A DNA stretch of 45,056 nucleotides from Prosthecobacter debontii (GCA_945861385.1 CAMAUI010000026.1:1-45056); one strand, 5' to 3'; positions 32,790-42,033 are shown, counted from the stretch's first letter. Numbers and translations: made by a program. The notes: generated from the sequence alone by a model not told the origin.

Positions 32790-33547
32790 ACCCGCCCGAT
32801 CTGACCCCCGAGGCGCGCGCGATTTATGAATGGCAGATGTGGCTGCCCGGCTTCGGGGAGGTGGCGCAGCGCGCGCTGAAAGCGGCATCGGTGCTCATCT
32901 CGCGCGTCGGCGGCGTCGGCGGAAATGTCGCGTATCAACTCGCCGCCGCCGGCGTGGGCCGCCTCATCCTCGCGCACGCCGGCCGGCTGAAGCCGGGAGA
33001 TCTGAACCGCCAGCTTTTGCAAACGCACGCGCACCTCGGCGGGCCGCGCATCGAGTCCATCACGCGCCGCCTCCGCGAATTGAACCCGCGCATCGAAGTC
33101 GTCGCCGTCGGCGAAAACATCTCCGCGGAAAATGCCACCGCCCTCGTCGCGCAGGCCGACGTGGTCGTGGATGCGGCCCCGCTTTTCGCGGAGCGATACG
33201 CACTGAACCGCGCCGCCATCGCGTGGAAAAGGCCGATGGTCGAGTGCTCCGTCTTCGCGCTCGAAGCGCACATCACGACGATTCTCCCCGGTCGCACGCC
33301 CTGCCTGCGCTGCCTCGCGCCCGAGCCGCCGCCCGATTGGAAAAGGCAGTTCCCCGTGCTCGGCGCGGTGGCAGGCACCGTCGGCAGCCTCGGCGCCGTC
33401 GAAGTGGTGAAGCTTCTCACCGGCCTCGGCACACCGCTCGCGGGCACCCTGCTGGCGATGGATCTCGGCGTGATGCGATTCCGCCGTCTGCGCGTGTGGC
33501 GGCGACCTGATTGCGAGGACTGCGCCCACCTGGCCGGATCGGAATGA
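32786..33547 (+). CDS. ThiF/MoeB-family adenylyltransferase (E1-like)
   Basis: A 253-residue member of the ubiquitin-activating E1 superfamily, which adenylates the C-terminus of small sulfur-carrier proteins. Seen: the Rossmann motif 'LISRVGGVGGNVAYQLAAAG' (~37-56), 'GDLNRQLLQTHAHLGGPR' with the Arg that contacts ATP (~71-88), 'ADVVVDAAPLFAERYALN' (~129-146), and two zinc-binding pairs 'CLRC' (~172-175) and 'CEDC' (~244-247). It ends there, so there is no rhodanese domain. No sulfur-carrier protein (MoaD/ThiS-like) is in the operon, so the partner is unknown. Being last in a molybdate-type transporter operon supports a MoeB-like role in molybdenum cofactor or related sulfur chemistry. ATGA overlap with the ATPase gene. 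Confidence 0.85.
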   Translation: MNPPDLTPEARAIYEWQMWLPGFGEVAQRALKAASVLISRVGGVGGNVAYQLAAAGVGRLILAHAGRLKPGDLNRQLLQTHAHLGGPRIESITRRLRELNPRIEVVAVGENISAENATALVAQADVVVDAAPLFAERYALNRAAIAWKRPMVECSVFALEAHITTILPGRTPCLRCLAPEPPPDWKRQFPVLGAVAGTVGSLGAVEVVKLLTGLGTPLAGTLLAMDLGVMRFRRLRVWRRPDCEDCAHLAGSE

Positions 33548-33573
33548 GGGCGCTCTGTCGAACTGATAGAAGC

Positions 33574-33607
33574 TCCCCCTTCGGCGGTGGCGGGTTTTTA
33601 TTTTGAC
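33574..33607. terminator. Probable bidirectional terminator between convergent genes
   Basis: In the 50-base gap between the operon stop (33547) and the convergent gene stop (33598), CCCCC (33575-33579) can pair with GGTGG (33586-33590) over TTCGGC, followed on the plus strand by GGGTTTTTATTTT. The stem has one mismatch. The TCCCCCTTCGGCGG core is also a near copy of the palindrome at 6143-6162, so it may be a member of that repeat family recruited here. Confidence 0.45.
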
Positions 33608-36600
33608 CCTTTGCCTTCCAGTCGCAGCACTTCCAATGCGTTGATGGCTGGCAGTCGCGCAAGATCGTCGGTTCCCGACTTGGCGGCCAACTCCAGAATG
33701 AGATCGCCATCGAGATCGATAGTAAATTGCTTCCAGAGTGCCCGGTCTGCCCGGCCGGCTTCCTTCGCGGCGTCGAAGTCCTCGATCACCGTCTTGCCGT
33801 TGAGCTTCACGTCAAACACCCGCTGGCCGGGCTTTTCACCTGGCAGGGCGGCGAAGCCCAGTCGAACCTGAAACCTGCCCTTGCCCTTGCCGTCCTTCGT
33901 GATGGGCAGTGTGCATCGCTTGAGTCCGATCTGTGCCGTTGCGAATACGAACGGGACTTGAGCATCCTCAATTGGCGTGTAAATGGTGCTCCGCTGAATC
34001 TGGTCGTGCTTGTCGTAGAATTCCATGGTCATCGGGTAACTGAGGAACAAAAGATGTTCCTTCGGCAGATTGGCACGAACCCAAAGATTCCCAGCCGCGT
34101 CGCGATGGTCGCCGGTGGCACCAAAGTCGAGATGCAAGTGCCTGACCGGTAGCGCGGGTCCCGGGGCCGCAGTCACGGGTGCTGCCGTCGGCTGCGTGGA
34201 CACCTGTCCCAAGGCTATGGAGAACGGCATGTTCCACTGGCAGATGCAGCCGATGGATTGAGGCGGTTTGAACATGATGCCGCCCCCGCTGGAGCAATCC
34301 ATCCAGCAACTGCTGCGACTGTGCCAGAAGGTGTATAGCCCCTGATCGGTCAGCAAATCCTGATAGCCGACGCCCATCGAGCGGCCAAACAGGAAATATT
34401 TCGATGCCGAGAAAATGCCGCACTGTTTGTCAGATCGGCACCAGGCCCAGTCTGTATCCTCACCGGAGATCGGATGCTTGCGAGTTTTGCTGGCACCCGT
34501 GCGCAGATCATAAGCCCACGGCTCGGCGTAGATCGTGTCGTCAACAATCACCGGGCGCGCACGGTAGTTGGCATAGCGATACCAGAGCAGCTTGCCCGTT
34601 GCTCCCTCGTAAGCCGTCAGGGCCCTTGATTTATAGCCTCCTCCATTCCAGACGCCCCAGCCCTTGTCGGCACCTCCGCTGGAACCGAATACCACTACGC
34701 CATTGTGCGTGTAGAGGTCACCAGTCAGATGCGGAGAGTATCCCCGTTTGCCTCCCGAATTGACAGGCCGCAGCCACGAACCGCCGCAATTGGTGATATC
34801 AACGCCCCGGCGATAGAGAATCTTGCCGGTGGCCGCAGTCACCGCGATCAACTCACGGATATCGCGATCCTTGACCTGCTTTTCGAACTCATCGCGCAGC
34901 TCAGCCGTCTGAGTCTGAAACCACTTGCGCAGATCCTCAATCACCTCGGCACGCTGCGCCTCGCTGGCAGCGCCTGCCAGCAAGTAGATGCGGCCGTCGC
35001 TCATGACCGTTCTGCCGCCGATCTTTTCAGGGGCATCGGGGCCGCCGATCTGCCACTTGAGTTTCGATTTGCCGCTCTCCACCTCGAGGGCGAACAGCCC
35101 GCCGCCCGAAGCGCCGAAGACCGTGCTGCCATCGTCGCTGACAGCAAACCATTCCCATTCATTCTTTTCGCCGAACGGCGTGCGAAACGTGGCCAGTTCC
35201 TTGCCGGTGAGCAGATCGAGCTGCACGAGACCTGCCGGATGGCGGATAAAGACATGCTTGGGGCTTACCGCGACCTGTCCTTCTCCGGCAGCCACATTGG
35301 CCGCTTCGATGCGCCACAACCTGCGTCCGGTGTACTGATCGTAGCCCTCCAGCGAGTGAGCGTCGGGATTTACAAGGATGCCGTTGACGATGAGCGCCGT
35401 TTGACGCGAGCCATTGACCATGAAGGGTGGCCCGAACCACACGACACCCAGCGGGGGCTTGAGAACTCCGTCGTGACTGCAACTGCTTTGCCCCGGGTCC
35501 CCATACATATGGGTCCAGCCACCAGCGTCCGCCAGCGGTGGGCGGATCCGCCTGGCCCAGAATCCGCCGGCATGCACGATCTCCCAGCCCTGAAGTTTTG
35601 TGCTGGCGATCCATTGCTTCAGCGGATCTTGAGTGCTGATTCCGCCCAGGAGCGTCACCCCGCGAATCGGTTTGGAAAGGCGGATGATTTCATCAACGTC
35701 TTCAGGCAGCGACTTGCCGGCGACCGACCCCTCGGACACGATCAAGTCCGCGAAGAACGAGGAATAAGGAAGCTTCGTTCCGGGGCTCTGGTGCCAGGTT
35801 ACGATCCGCGTCAGGTGCAGTCCTGCAGCAACGTAAGTCTCGCGGGCCTTTTGCATCGCTTCGGCATCGCGGAACACGGCGCAGACGAAAAGTTTTGTCC
35901 GTCGGGCCAGTTCGGCGGCCAACCGGCCGTCGTGGCAGTCGAGAACCAGCGCATGACCTTCCTGGACGCCAGCTTGTTTGATGATCTGCTCGGCTGCAAT
36001 TGCGACGTCCTTGCCGGGCGCGGCGGGCGCCTGAATCTGTTCTTCGATCAGGCCATGTTTCGCCGCTCCGGTGGAAGCGAAGCAATAGATCGTCCCGCTG
36101 CGCGTGCCGACCAGCAGGTGACCATTGGCCACCACGATTTGATTGGCCCGCTCGGGAATCTCCGCTGTCCACAGTGCTTCTCCCGTTTTCGGATCGCGGG
36201 CGTACACGCCGGAGCCGACTCCTTTCTTTGGGTCGGCATCGAATGAGGAATGGAAGAGGGTGCCTCCGGCATACACGACACTCGATAGGTCGGGATCGTA
36301 ACGAAGGATGAGTTGCCCCCGTTTGTGGCTGACCCTCATGCCGATGGCCGAATCCGTGTCGGTCCAGCGTCCGGGGATGTCCTGCTGCCAAATCATTTCG
36401 CGTTTCGTTTCCTCGCCCTCCACCTTCCAGGCAGCGACCCCGCTGTAACGAACACCATCCTTCACGACACCCATCAGCGGCCAGAACATGCCAGTCGTTT
36501 TGGGCTTCTCCACGTCAGGATCACCCCAGCCGCCAATAAAGCGGCCGTCGCTGCGCCGAAAGGGAACCCCGGAGCCGTAGGCGATGCCGCCAAAGCCGCG

Positions 36601-37368
36601 AAAATCCTTCGGCACCCAGACATTATTCTGCGTCACATACAGGTGCCCCCCGGGAGACAGGCTTTCCCGCCAGGCGTTTTCGCCCGCACGGCCGCTTCGC
36701 CAGATTTGCCGCCCCGTCTTCGCGTCGAGCGCATCAAGGAACGCGCCGTCGTGCGGAAACGTGCCGGCGGCGCAGTACGCCACGCCGCCATCCACGAACA
36801 CGTCGGTCATGACGGGCCAGACCGAGATCATTTTACCGTAGGATAGGAGGCAGCGATCCGCGGGAGCTGCCCGGTAAATCCACGATACGGCCCCGCTCCT
36901 GGCATCCAGGCAATAGACATTGCCATCGCTGCTGCCCGCGTAAACGCGCCCCTCCCAATATGTGGGAGAGCGGTTCATCCCGGCTCCGGCGATGAACTGC
37001 CAGCGGATGGCTCCGCTGCCGGCATCGAGGCACACCAATCGCCCATCCTCCGCGCTGGTGAAGAACACCGCGTCCCCCACCGCAATCAGCGGGAGATTGT
37101 CGCGCACGGAGCCTGGGTATGCGGAAAAGTTGGGGTCGTAGTCCGGCCTGGGTGCCACCTTGGACTGGCGGGACTTGAAGGCCCACACTTGTTCCAATGG
37201 CAAAGACAGTTTTTCACCAGTGACTGCGGTTCGCAGCCTGTCATGCCGATACATGGGCCAGTCTTCGGCCCGTGCCGGCGTGACACTCCACAGGAAGACA
37301 AACAGCGAAACCAGCACAAGGCGGCGCTGATTGAGAGCATACGCCGCCTTTTCAGCAACAGGTCGCAT
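33598..37368 (-). CDS. Large exported protein: propeller, methyltransferase-like, propeller, malectin-like
   Basis: The ATG at 37368 gives 1256 residues; the frame is open 23 codons further (37437). The N-terminus has a signal peptide ending 'VTPARAEDW'. Propeller 1 (~35-445) begins 'DWPMYRHDRLRTAVTGEKL' and matches the 410-residue protein of the operon. A methyltransferase-like domain follows (~465-605); its motif I reads 'LVLDCHDGRLAAELA', without the Gly-rich loop, so SAM binding is doubtful. Propeller 2 (~625-1085) begins 'GGWTHMYGDPGQSSCSH' and matches the C-terminal half of the 688-residue protein. The last ~150 residues resemble a malectin carbohydrate-binding domain ('RVFDVKLNGKTVIEDFD'). 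The gene is thus the fused counterpart of the operon's two propeller genes, with an added sugar-binding domain. Confidence 0.85.
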   Translation of the reverse strand: MRPVAEKAAYALNQRRLVLVSLFVFLWSVTPARAEDWPMYRHDRLRTAVTGEKLSLPLEQVWAFKSRQSKVAPRPDYDPNFSAYPGSVRDNLPLIAVGDAVFFTSAEDGRLVCLDAGSGAIRWQFIAGAGMNRSPTYWEGRVYAGSSDGNVYCLDARSGAVSWIYRAAPADRCLLSYGKMISVWPVMTDVFVDGGVAYCAAGTFPHDGAFLDALDAKTGRQIWRSGRAGENAWRESLSPGGHLYVTQNNVWVPKDFRGFGGIAYGSGVPFRRSDGRFIGGWGDPDVEKPKTTGMFWPLMGVVKDGVRYSGVAAWKVEGEETKREMIWQQDIPGRWTDTDSAIGMRVSHKRGQLILRYDPDLSSVVYAGGTLFHSSFDADPKKGVGSGVYARDPKTGEALWTAEIPERANQIVVANGHLLVGTRSGTIYCFASTGAAKHGLIEEQIQAPAAPGKDVAIAAEQIIKQAGVQEGHALVLDCHDGRLAAELARRTKLFVCAVFRDAEAMQKARETYVAAGLHLTRIVTWHQSPGTKLPYSSFFADLIVSEGSVAGKSLPEDVDEIIRLSKPIRGVTLLGGISTQDPLKQWIASTKLQGWEIVHAGGFWARRIRPPLADAGGWTHMYGDPGQSSCSHDGVLKPPLGVVWFGPPFMVNGSRQTALIVNGILVNPDAHSLEGYDQYTGRRLWRIEAANVAAGEGQVAVSPKHVFIRHPAGLVQLDLLTGKELATFRTPFGEKNEWEWFAVSDDGSTVFGASGGGLFALEVESGKSKLKWQIGGPDAPEKIGGRTVMSDGRIYLLAGAASEAQRAEVIEDLRKWFQTQTAELRDEFEKQVKDRDIRELIAVTAATGKILYRRGVDITNCGGSWLRPVNSGGKRGYSPHLTGDLYTHNGVVVFGSSGGADKGWGVWNGGGYKSRALTAYEGATGKLLWYRYANYRARPVIVDDTIYAEPWAYDLRTGASKTRKHPISGEDTDWAWCRSDKQCGIFSASKYFLFGRSMGVGYQDLLTDQGLYTFWHSRSSCWMDCSSGGGIMFKPPQSIGCICQWNMPFSIALGQVSTQPTAAPVTAAPGPALPVRHLHLDFGATGDHRDAAGNLWVRANLPKEHLLFLSYPMTMEFYDKHDQIQRSTIYTPIEDAQVPFVFATAQIGLKRCTLPITKDGKGKGRFQVRLGFAALPGEKPGQRVFDVKLNGKTVIEDFDAAKEAGRADRALWKQFTIDLDGDLILELAAKSGTDDLARLPAINALEVLRLEGKGSK

Positions 37369-37403
37369 CAAAGTTTCCACTAAGTGCCACGCTAATTTCG
37401 CAA

Positions 37404-37650
37404 TCAATAATACCACAAGGAAAATAGAGGCGGACAACTACGGGCTTTGCGGCGTTCGTGCAGCCGCCACAGATCATTGAAGAGGAGGCGCACGCAGGCG
37501 ATGCAGGCTTTCTTTTCGCGCACGGAGCTGCCGCGTTTGTCGCGCAGGATGTCGCCGTGTTTTGCAAAGGCGCGCCAATGCGGGTTGCAGCGCAGCCTCC
37601 GCCGGATGGCTTCCGCCAGTGCGCTGCGGATGCGGCGGTTGCCGCCAACG
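37404..37650 (-). pseudogene. Possible C-terminal relic of an IS110-family transposase
   Basis: The minus-strand frame between ~37650 and its stop at 37404 reads 'GNRRIRSALAEAIRRR', 'NPHWRAFAKHG' and 'KKACIACVRLLFNDLWRLHE', the pattern of the C-terminal helical end of IS110/IS116/IS902-type transposases (GN-RR-LR, NP, K-A-IA-R-L). The upstream part of the open frame (37651-37907) is not transposase-like and antisense to the following gene. No terminal repeats or N-terminal DEDD domain were found. It occupies most of the 386-base gap upstream of the two divergent genes, so their promoters lie in or around it. Confidence 0.45.
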
Positions 37651-37754
37651 GCTGGTGGGTGCGTGATTATGACACCGAGGGAAAACATTTCTCCTCGGCT
37701 CGCCAGGCGTTGCGAAGCGCGATCCCTTTCAACTTCGCGGCTGCGGGATATACA

Positions 37755-40571
37755 ATGCCGACGATGCGTGGCATTTTTCTCGCGACCGGGATTTTCTTGG
37801 CAGGCCTTTCGCAAGCGATGGGCGCCACACAGCCGGAGGCGGGCGGCGCGGAGTTCTTCGAGGCGAAAATCCGGCCGGTTCTCGTGGAGCATTGCTACAA
37901 ATGCCACAGCGCCGAGAGCAAGAAGATCAAAGGCGATCTGCGGCTCGATGTGCGGCGGGCCGGGCCGGACAAGATCATTCAGCCGGGAAAGCCCAACGAA
38001 AGCCTCATCATCGAGGCGATCCGGTACGCCAACTCCGATTTGCAGATGCCGCCGAAGACCCGTCTGCCGAAGGAAATCATCGCGGACTTCGAACGCTGGG
38101 TGCAGATGGGTGCGCCCGACCCACGGGCGGCGGAGAGCCCGCAGCCTGTTGCCCAGTCAACGGGCGGTGAACGCCACATGGACTTGGAGCAAGGCAGGAA
38201 GTTCTGGGCTTTTCAGCCGATCCGCCAGGATCCCCCGCCGGAAATTGCAGGTGACTCGTGGTCGCAGTCGCCCATTGACCGGTTCATCTTCGCAAAGCTC
38301 AGCGCCGCCGGGATCACACCGGCGCCTCCCGCGGACAAGCGGACGCTCATCCGCCGCGCGACTTTCGACCTGATCGGTCTGCCGCCGTCGCCAGAGGAGG
38401 TTGAGGCGTTCGTCGGCGACGACGCACCCGCGGCATTTGCGAAGGTGATTGATCGGCTGCTGGCGTCGCCTGCCTATGGCGAACGCTGGGGTCGGCACTG
38501 GCTCGACGTCGCGCGCTACGCCGACTGCAACGGCGCCGACGAGAGCAAGCCATTTCCAAACGCCCACCACTACCGCAACTACGTGATTGATGCGTTCAAC
38601 CGGGATCTTCCTTACGATCGCTTCCTCACCGAGCAGATCGCCGGCGACCTTTTGGAGCCCGACGAAACCAGTGCGTACGAACCACTGGTGGGCACCGGCT
38701 TTCTTTCGCTGGGGACCAAGATTGTCGCGGAAAAGGACACGGCGAAAATGGGGGCGGACATCATTGACGAGCAGATTGACACGTTCGGACGGGCGTTGCT
38801 CGGGCTGACGCTCGGTTGCGCGCGCTGTCACGACCACAAGTTCGATCCCATCCCGACCTCCGATTACTACGCGCTGGCCGGCATTTTTCAAAGTACGCGG
38901 ACCATGGCCGGCGCGGGATCGTGGCTGGAACGCCCGGCCCATACTCGCGAATCACTCGTGGCGTTGCGGAGCGGGCAGAAGGAACTCCCGGCAAAGCGGG
39001 CTGGGTTGAAGCAGCTCGAAGCGAAGATCGAAGCCGCCTTGAAGGCCGCAAACGCGATCCAGCTTGAAGCGGAGAGTTTTGCCCGCGGCAACGTTGCCGT
39101 TGACCGGGAGAAGTACGGGAAGGAGATCGGCATCATCAGCGACAGCGGCCCGAAGGATAATTTCGCCGAGTATGACATCACCGTGGAAACGGATGGCGCG
39201 TATCTGCTCCAGCTCCGCTACGCAGCCGCCCAGGCGCGCCCGGGGCGTGTCTTGCTCGATGGCAAGGTAGTGAAGGAGCGAGCCATTTCGGAAGTGACGG
39301 GAAGCTGGAACCCCGATGGGCAGCGCTGGTTCCCCGAGGGCAAACTCGCGCTGCGCAAAGGGGTGAACATCCTGCGGATCGAGTCCAAGCCGATGATGTC
39401 GCACATTGACAAGCTGCGACTTGTGCCGCTGGACAGCGCGCCGGAACTCGCCGGGTGGATGGAGCAGGTGCCCATCCTGGCCAGGGAAATTTCCGCGATG
39501 GAAGGTCGCAGGAAACTCCCGCTGCAAGTGATGGCCGTGGAGGAGGGGAAGATCAAAAACGTGCGCGTTCACATTCGCGGCAGTCACCTGAGCCTGGGCG
39601 AAGAGGTTCCCCGGCGATTCCTCCAGGTCATTGCGGGAGAGAAGCAGCAGCCCCTTCCCGCCGACCAGAGCGGCCGCCTGCAACTCGCGAAGTGGCTGGC
39701 CAATCCCGGGCATCCCCTCACCAGCCGCGTCATGGTGAATCGCATCTGGCGATGGCATTTTGGCCGTGGAATCGTCGCGACCACGGACAACTTCGGTGTC
39801 AACGGCGAGCGTCCCACACACCCCGAGCTTCTCGATTATCTGGCGCGCCGTTTCATGAGCGGTGGGTGGTCAATCAAGAAGCTGCATCGCGCGATCATGC
39901 TGAGCAGCACGTATCAAATGAGTGCCGCGTGGCGGGGGGCGGGTGCCGGAGCGCGGTCTCCGGACGCGATTGACCCGGATAACCTCCTGCGCTGGCGGAG
40001 CGATCGTCAGCGACTCGATGCGGAAGCGATTCGCGACGCACTGCTGATGGTCTCGGGCCGGCTCGACCGCGAGGTCGGCAATGCCCCGCTGAAACTGAGC
40101 ACGTACAACCTGCCGACGGAAGACCTGGAGAAGCACCAGAAATTTTACGACACATCACCCCGTCGCACGATCTACCTGCCCGTGCTGCGGACCAACGTGT
40201 ACGATTTCCTGACGCTGTTTGATTTCGCCAATCCGGACCTCGCCACCGGCCATCGCGCGACGACCACCGTGCCGACGCAGGCGCTGCTGATGATGAACAG
40301 CCCGCTCGTCCTCGACTGTTCCGAGCGCATTGCCGCGAAATTGATCGCCGACGCGAAAATGGACAGCGACCCGGCCCGGCTGAAGCACGTCTATCTTTCC
40401 TTGTTCGGACGGCTGCCCGCGCCGGGGGAGGAGAAGCTGGCGTTCGCGTTTCTCGAAGAATATCCAAAAACGATCGAGAAGCCCGGCGATCCGAAAAAGA
40501 AACAACAGGCGGCGTGGGCGGCGCTCTGCCAGTCACTCGTGATCTCAAACGATTTCGTTTACGTGGAATAA
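37755..40571 (+). CDS. PSCyt1 / DUF1549 / CBM-like / DUF1553 protein
   Basis: With the ATG at 37755 (a second at 37764) the protein has 938 residues and a good signal peptide ('LAGLSQAMGATQ'); GCGGGA just upstream is a possible ribosome site. The frame is open back to 37458, but that part is antisense to the transposase relic. Domains: cytochrome with CYKCH at 47-51; DUF1549 (~155-365, 'LIRRATFDLIGLPPS', 'DVARYADCNGADESK', 'CARCHDHKFDP'); a CBM6/35-like beta-sandwich (~435-560, 'IQLEAESFARGNVAV', 'LLQLRYAAAQARPGRVLLDG'); DUF1553 (~640-930, 'VNRIWRWHFGRGIV'). It is followed four bases later by a DUF1501 gene, the standard pair. A polysaccharide-related role is suspected for the family. Confidence 0.92.
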   Translation: MPTMRGIFLATGIFLAGLSQAMGATQPEAGGAEFFEAKIRPVLVEHCYKCHSAESKKIKGDLRLDVRRAGPDKIIQPGKPNESLIIEAIRYANSDLQMPPKTRLPKEIIADFERWVQMGAPDPRAAESPQPVAQSTGGERHMDLEQGRKFWAFQPIRQDPPPEIAGDSWSQSPIDRFIFAKLSAAGITPAPPADKRTLIRRATFDLIGLPPSPEEVEAFVGDDAPAAFAKVIDRLLASPAYGERWGRHWLDVARYADCNGADESKPFPNAHHYRNYVIDAFNRDLPYDRFLTEQIAGDLLEPDETSAYEPLVGTGFLSLGTKIVAEKDTAKMGADIIDEQIDTFGRALLGLTLGCARCHDHKFDPIPTSDYYALAGIFQSTRTMAGAGSWLERPAHTRESLVALRSGQKELPAKRAGLKQLEAKIEAALKAANAIQLEAESFARGNVAVDREKYGKEIGIISDSGPKDNFAEYDITVETDGAYLLQLRYAAAQARPGRVLLDGKVVKERAISEVTGSWNPDGQRWFPEGKLALRKGVNILRIESKPMMSHIDKLRLVPLDSAPELAGWMEQVPILAREISAMEGRRKLPLQVMAVEEGKIKNVRVHIRGSHLSLGEEVPRRFLQVIAGEKQQPLPADQSGRLQLAKWLANPGHPLTSRVMVNRIWRWHFGRGIVATTDNFGVNGERPTHPELLDYLARRFMSGGWSIKKLHRAIMLSSTYQMSAAWRGAGAGARSPDAIDPDNLLRWRSDRQRLDAEAIRDALLMVSGRLDREVGNAPLKLSTYNLPTEDLEKHQKFYDTSPRRTIYLPVLRTNVYDFLTLFDFANPDLATGHRATTTVPTQALLMMNSPLVLDCSERIAAKLIADAKMDSDPARLKHVYLSLFGRLPAPGEEKLAFAFLEEYPKTIEKPGDPKKKQQAAWAALCQSLVISNDFVYVE

Positions 40572-40575
40572 TCCG

Positions 40576-42033
40576 ATGACTGGCCCGCAACCACTCTCGC
40601 GCCGACAAATGCTCCAACGCGTTGCCGTCGGATTCGGCGGTCTCGCGCTGAACAGCATGCTCGCGTCGCAGGGTCACGCAGCAGCCGGTCCTCTCGCGGC
40701 GCGCCCGCTGGCGCCGCTTGCGCCTCACTTTCCAGCGAGGGCCAGGCGGATCATCTTCCTGTTCATGCAGGGCGGCCCGTCGCACGTGGATACGTTCGAC
40801 CCGAAGCCCATGCTGGACCGCCACGATGGCAAGCCGCCGCCGTTCAAACTTGCCCGCGTGAAATTTGCCCAGAGCGGCAATCTCCTGGGTTCACCGTGGA
40901 AATTTCGTCCCACTGGAAAAAGCGGCCTTCCGATGAGCGAACTCTGGCAGCATTTGCCGGAAGTGGCCGACGAGTTGTGCATGCTTCACTCGGTTTGCGA
41001 AACGAATGTGGCCCACGGCGGCGCGACGATGAAGCTGCACACTGGCGACGAGGCGCTCGTCCGGCCCAGCATGGGTTCGTGGGTCAGCTACGGACTTGGC
41101 ACCGAGAACAACAACCTTCCGAGCTACATCACGATCTGCCCGTCGAGCCTTCACGGTGGTGTGAACAACTGGGGCGCGGCCTTTCTCCCCGCCGTCCACC
41201 AAGGTGTGCCGCTCGGGACTCCCGGCTATCCGAACTCCTTCGCGAAGGACGCGCGCTTCAAATACATGGAGTCCGATCGTCCGCTGAAAGCCCAGCAGCT
41301 CCAGCTCGAACTGCTCAGGAATCTGCACCAGCAGCGCGAGACGGACGATCCACAATTCAGTGCCCGCCTCCAGTCATTCGAGCTGGCCTTCCGAATGCAG
41401 ATGGCCGCTCCCGAGGCGATGGATCTCTCCGGCGAAACTGCCGCAACGAAGCGCCTCTATGGAATGGACGACAAACGGACCGAGGACTTCGGCCAGCAGT
41501 GCCTCCTGGCCCGGCGTTTTGCCGAGCGCGGCGTCCGCTTCATTCAAGTCAACCACGGGCACACGCTCAAAGCCCTCGGTGTTCCCACCAATGAGCAATG
41601 GGACCAGCATTCGCACCTGAAGGCGGGACACGAAATCAACGCCGCCCAAGTGGACCGGCCGATCACGGGACTGATTCAAGACCTGAAATCCCGCGGTCTC
41701 CTCGATGACACGCTGGTCCTTTGGGGCGGGGAATTCGGACGCTCTCCGACCGCCGAGGTCACCAAAAACAAAGCGAACATCGGCAGGGATCATCACACCG
41801 AGGGCTTCACCATGTGGATGGCAGGCGGTGGCGTGAAGGGCGGTTTTCGTTATGGCGCAACGGATGACTTCGGCTACTACGCGGTCGAAAACCGCATGAC
41901 CATCCACGACCTGCACGCCACGATCCTGCACCTGATGGGATTGGATCACACGCGCCTCACCTACCGCTACGCGAGCCGCGAATTCCGGCTGACCGATGTC
42001 CACGGAAATGTGGCCTCGGAGATCATCGCGTAA
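40576..42033 (+). CDS. DUF1501 protein (sulfatase-like fold)
   Basis: A 485-residue protein of the DUF1501 family, which has a fold related to alkaline phosphatase and sulfatases. The N-terminus 'LSRRQMLQRVAVGFGGLAL' is a probable twin-arginine export signal. Then come 'RARRIIFLFMQGGPSHVDTFDPKP' split over ~55-78, 'NVAHGGATMKLHTG' (~145), 'SMGSWVSYGLGTENNNLPSY' (~165-184), 'DDTLVLWGGEFGRSPT' (~375-390) and 'GRDHHTEGFTMWMAGGGVKGG' over ~398-418, which supply probable metal ligands. It is encoded four bases after the cytochrome gene and is almost certainly co-transcribed; the two families occur together throughout Planctomycetes and Verrucomicrobia. Enzymatic activity has not been established as far as I know. 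Confidence 0.92.
   Translation: MTGPQPLSRRQMLQRVAVGFGGLALNSMLASQGHAAAGPLAARPLAPLAPHFPARARRIIFLFMQGGPSHVDTFDPKPMLDRHDGKPPPFKLARVKFAQSGNLLGSPWKFRPTGKSGLPMSELWQHLPEVADELCMLHSVCETNVAHGGATMKLHTGDEALVRPSMGSWVSYGLGTENNNLPSYITICPSSLHGGVNNWGAAFLPAVHQGVPLGTPGYPNSFAKDARFKYMESDRPLKAQQLQLELLRNLHQQRETDDPQFSARLQSFELAFRMQMAAPEAMDLSGETAATKRLYGMDDKRTEDFGQQCLLARRFAERGVRFIQVNHGHTLKALGVPTNEQWDQHSHLKAGHEINAAQVDRPITGLIQDLKSRGLLDDTLVLWGGEFGRSPTAEVTKNKANIGRDHHTEGFTMWMAGGGVKGGFRYGATDDFGYYAVENRMTIHDLHATILHLMGLDHTRLTYRYASREFRLTDVHGNVASEIIA

Noticed and set aside
34705..36246. 513-codon plus-strand frame
   Set aside because: Antisense to the large fused propeller protein, with no domain or signal peptide.
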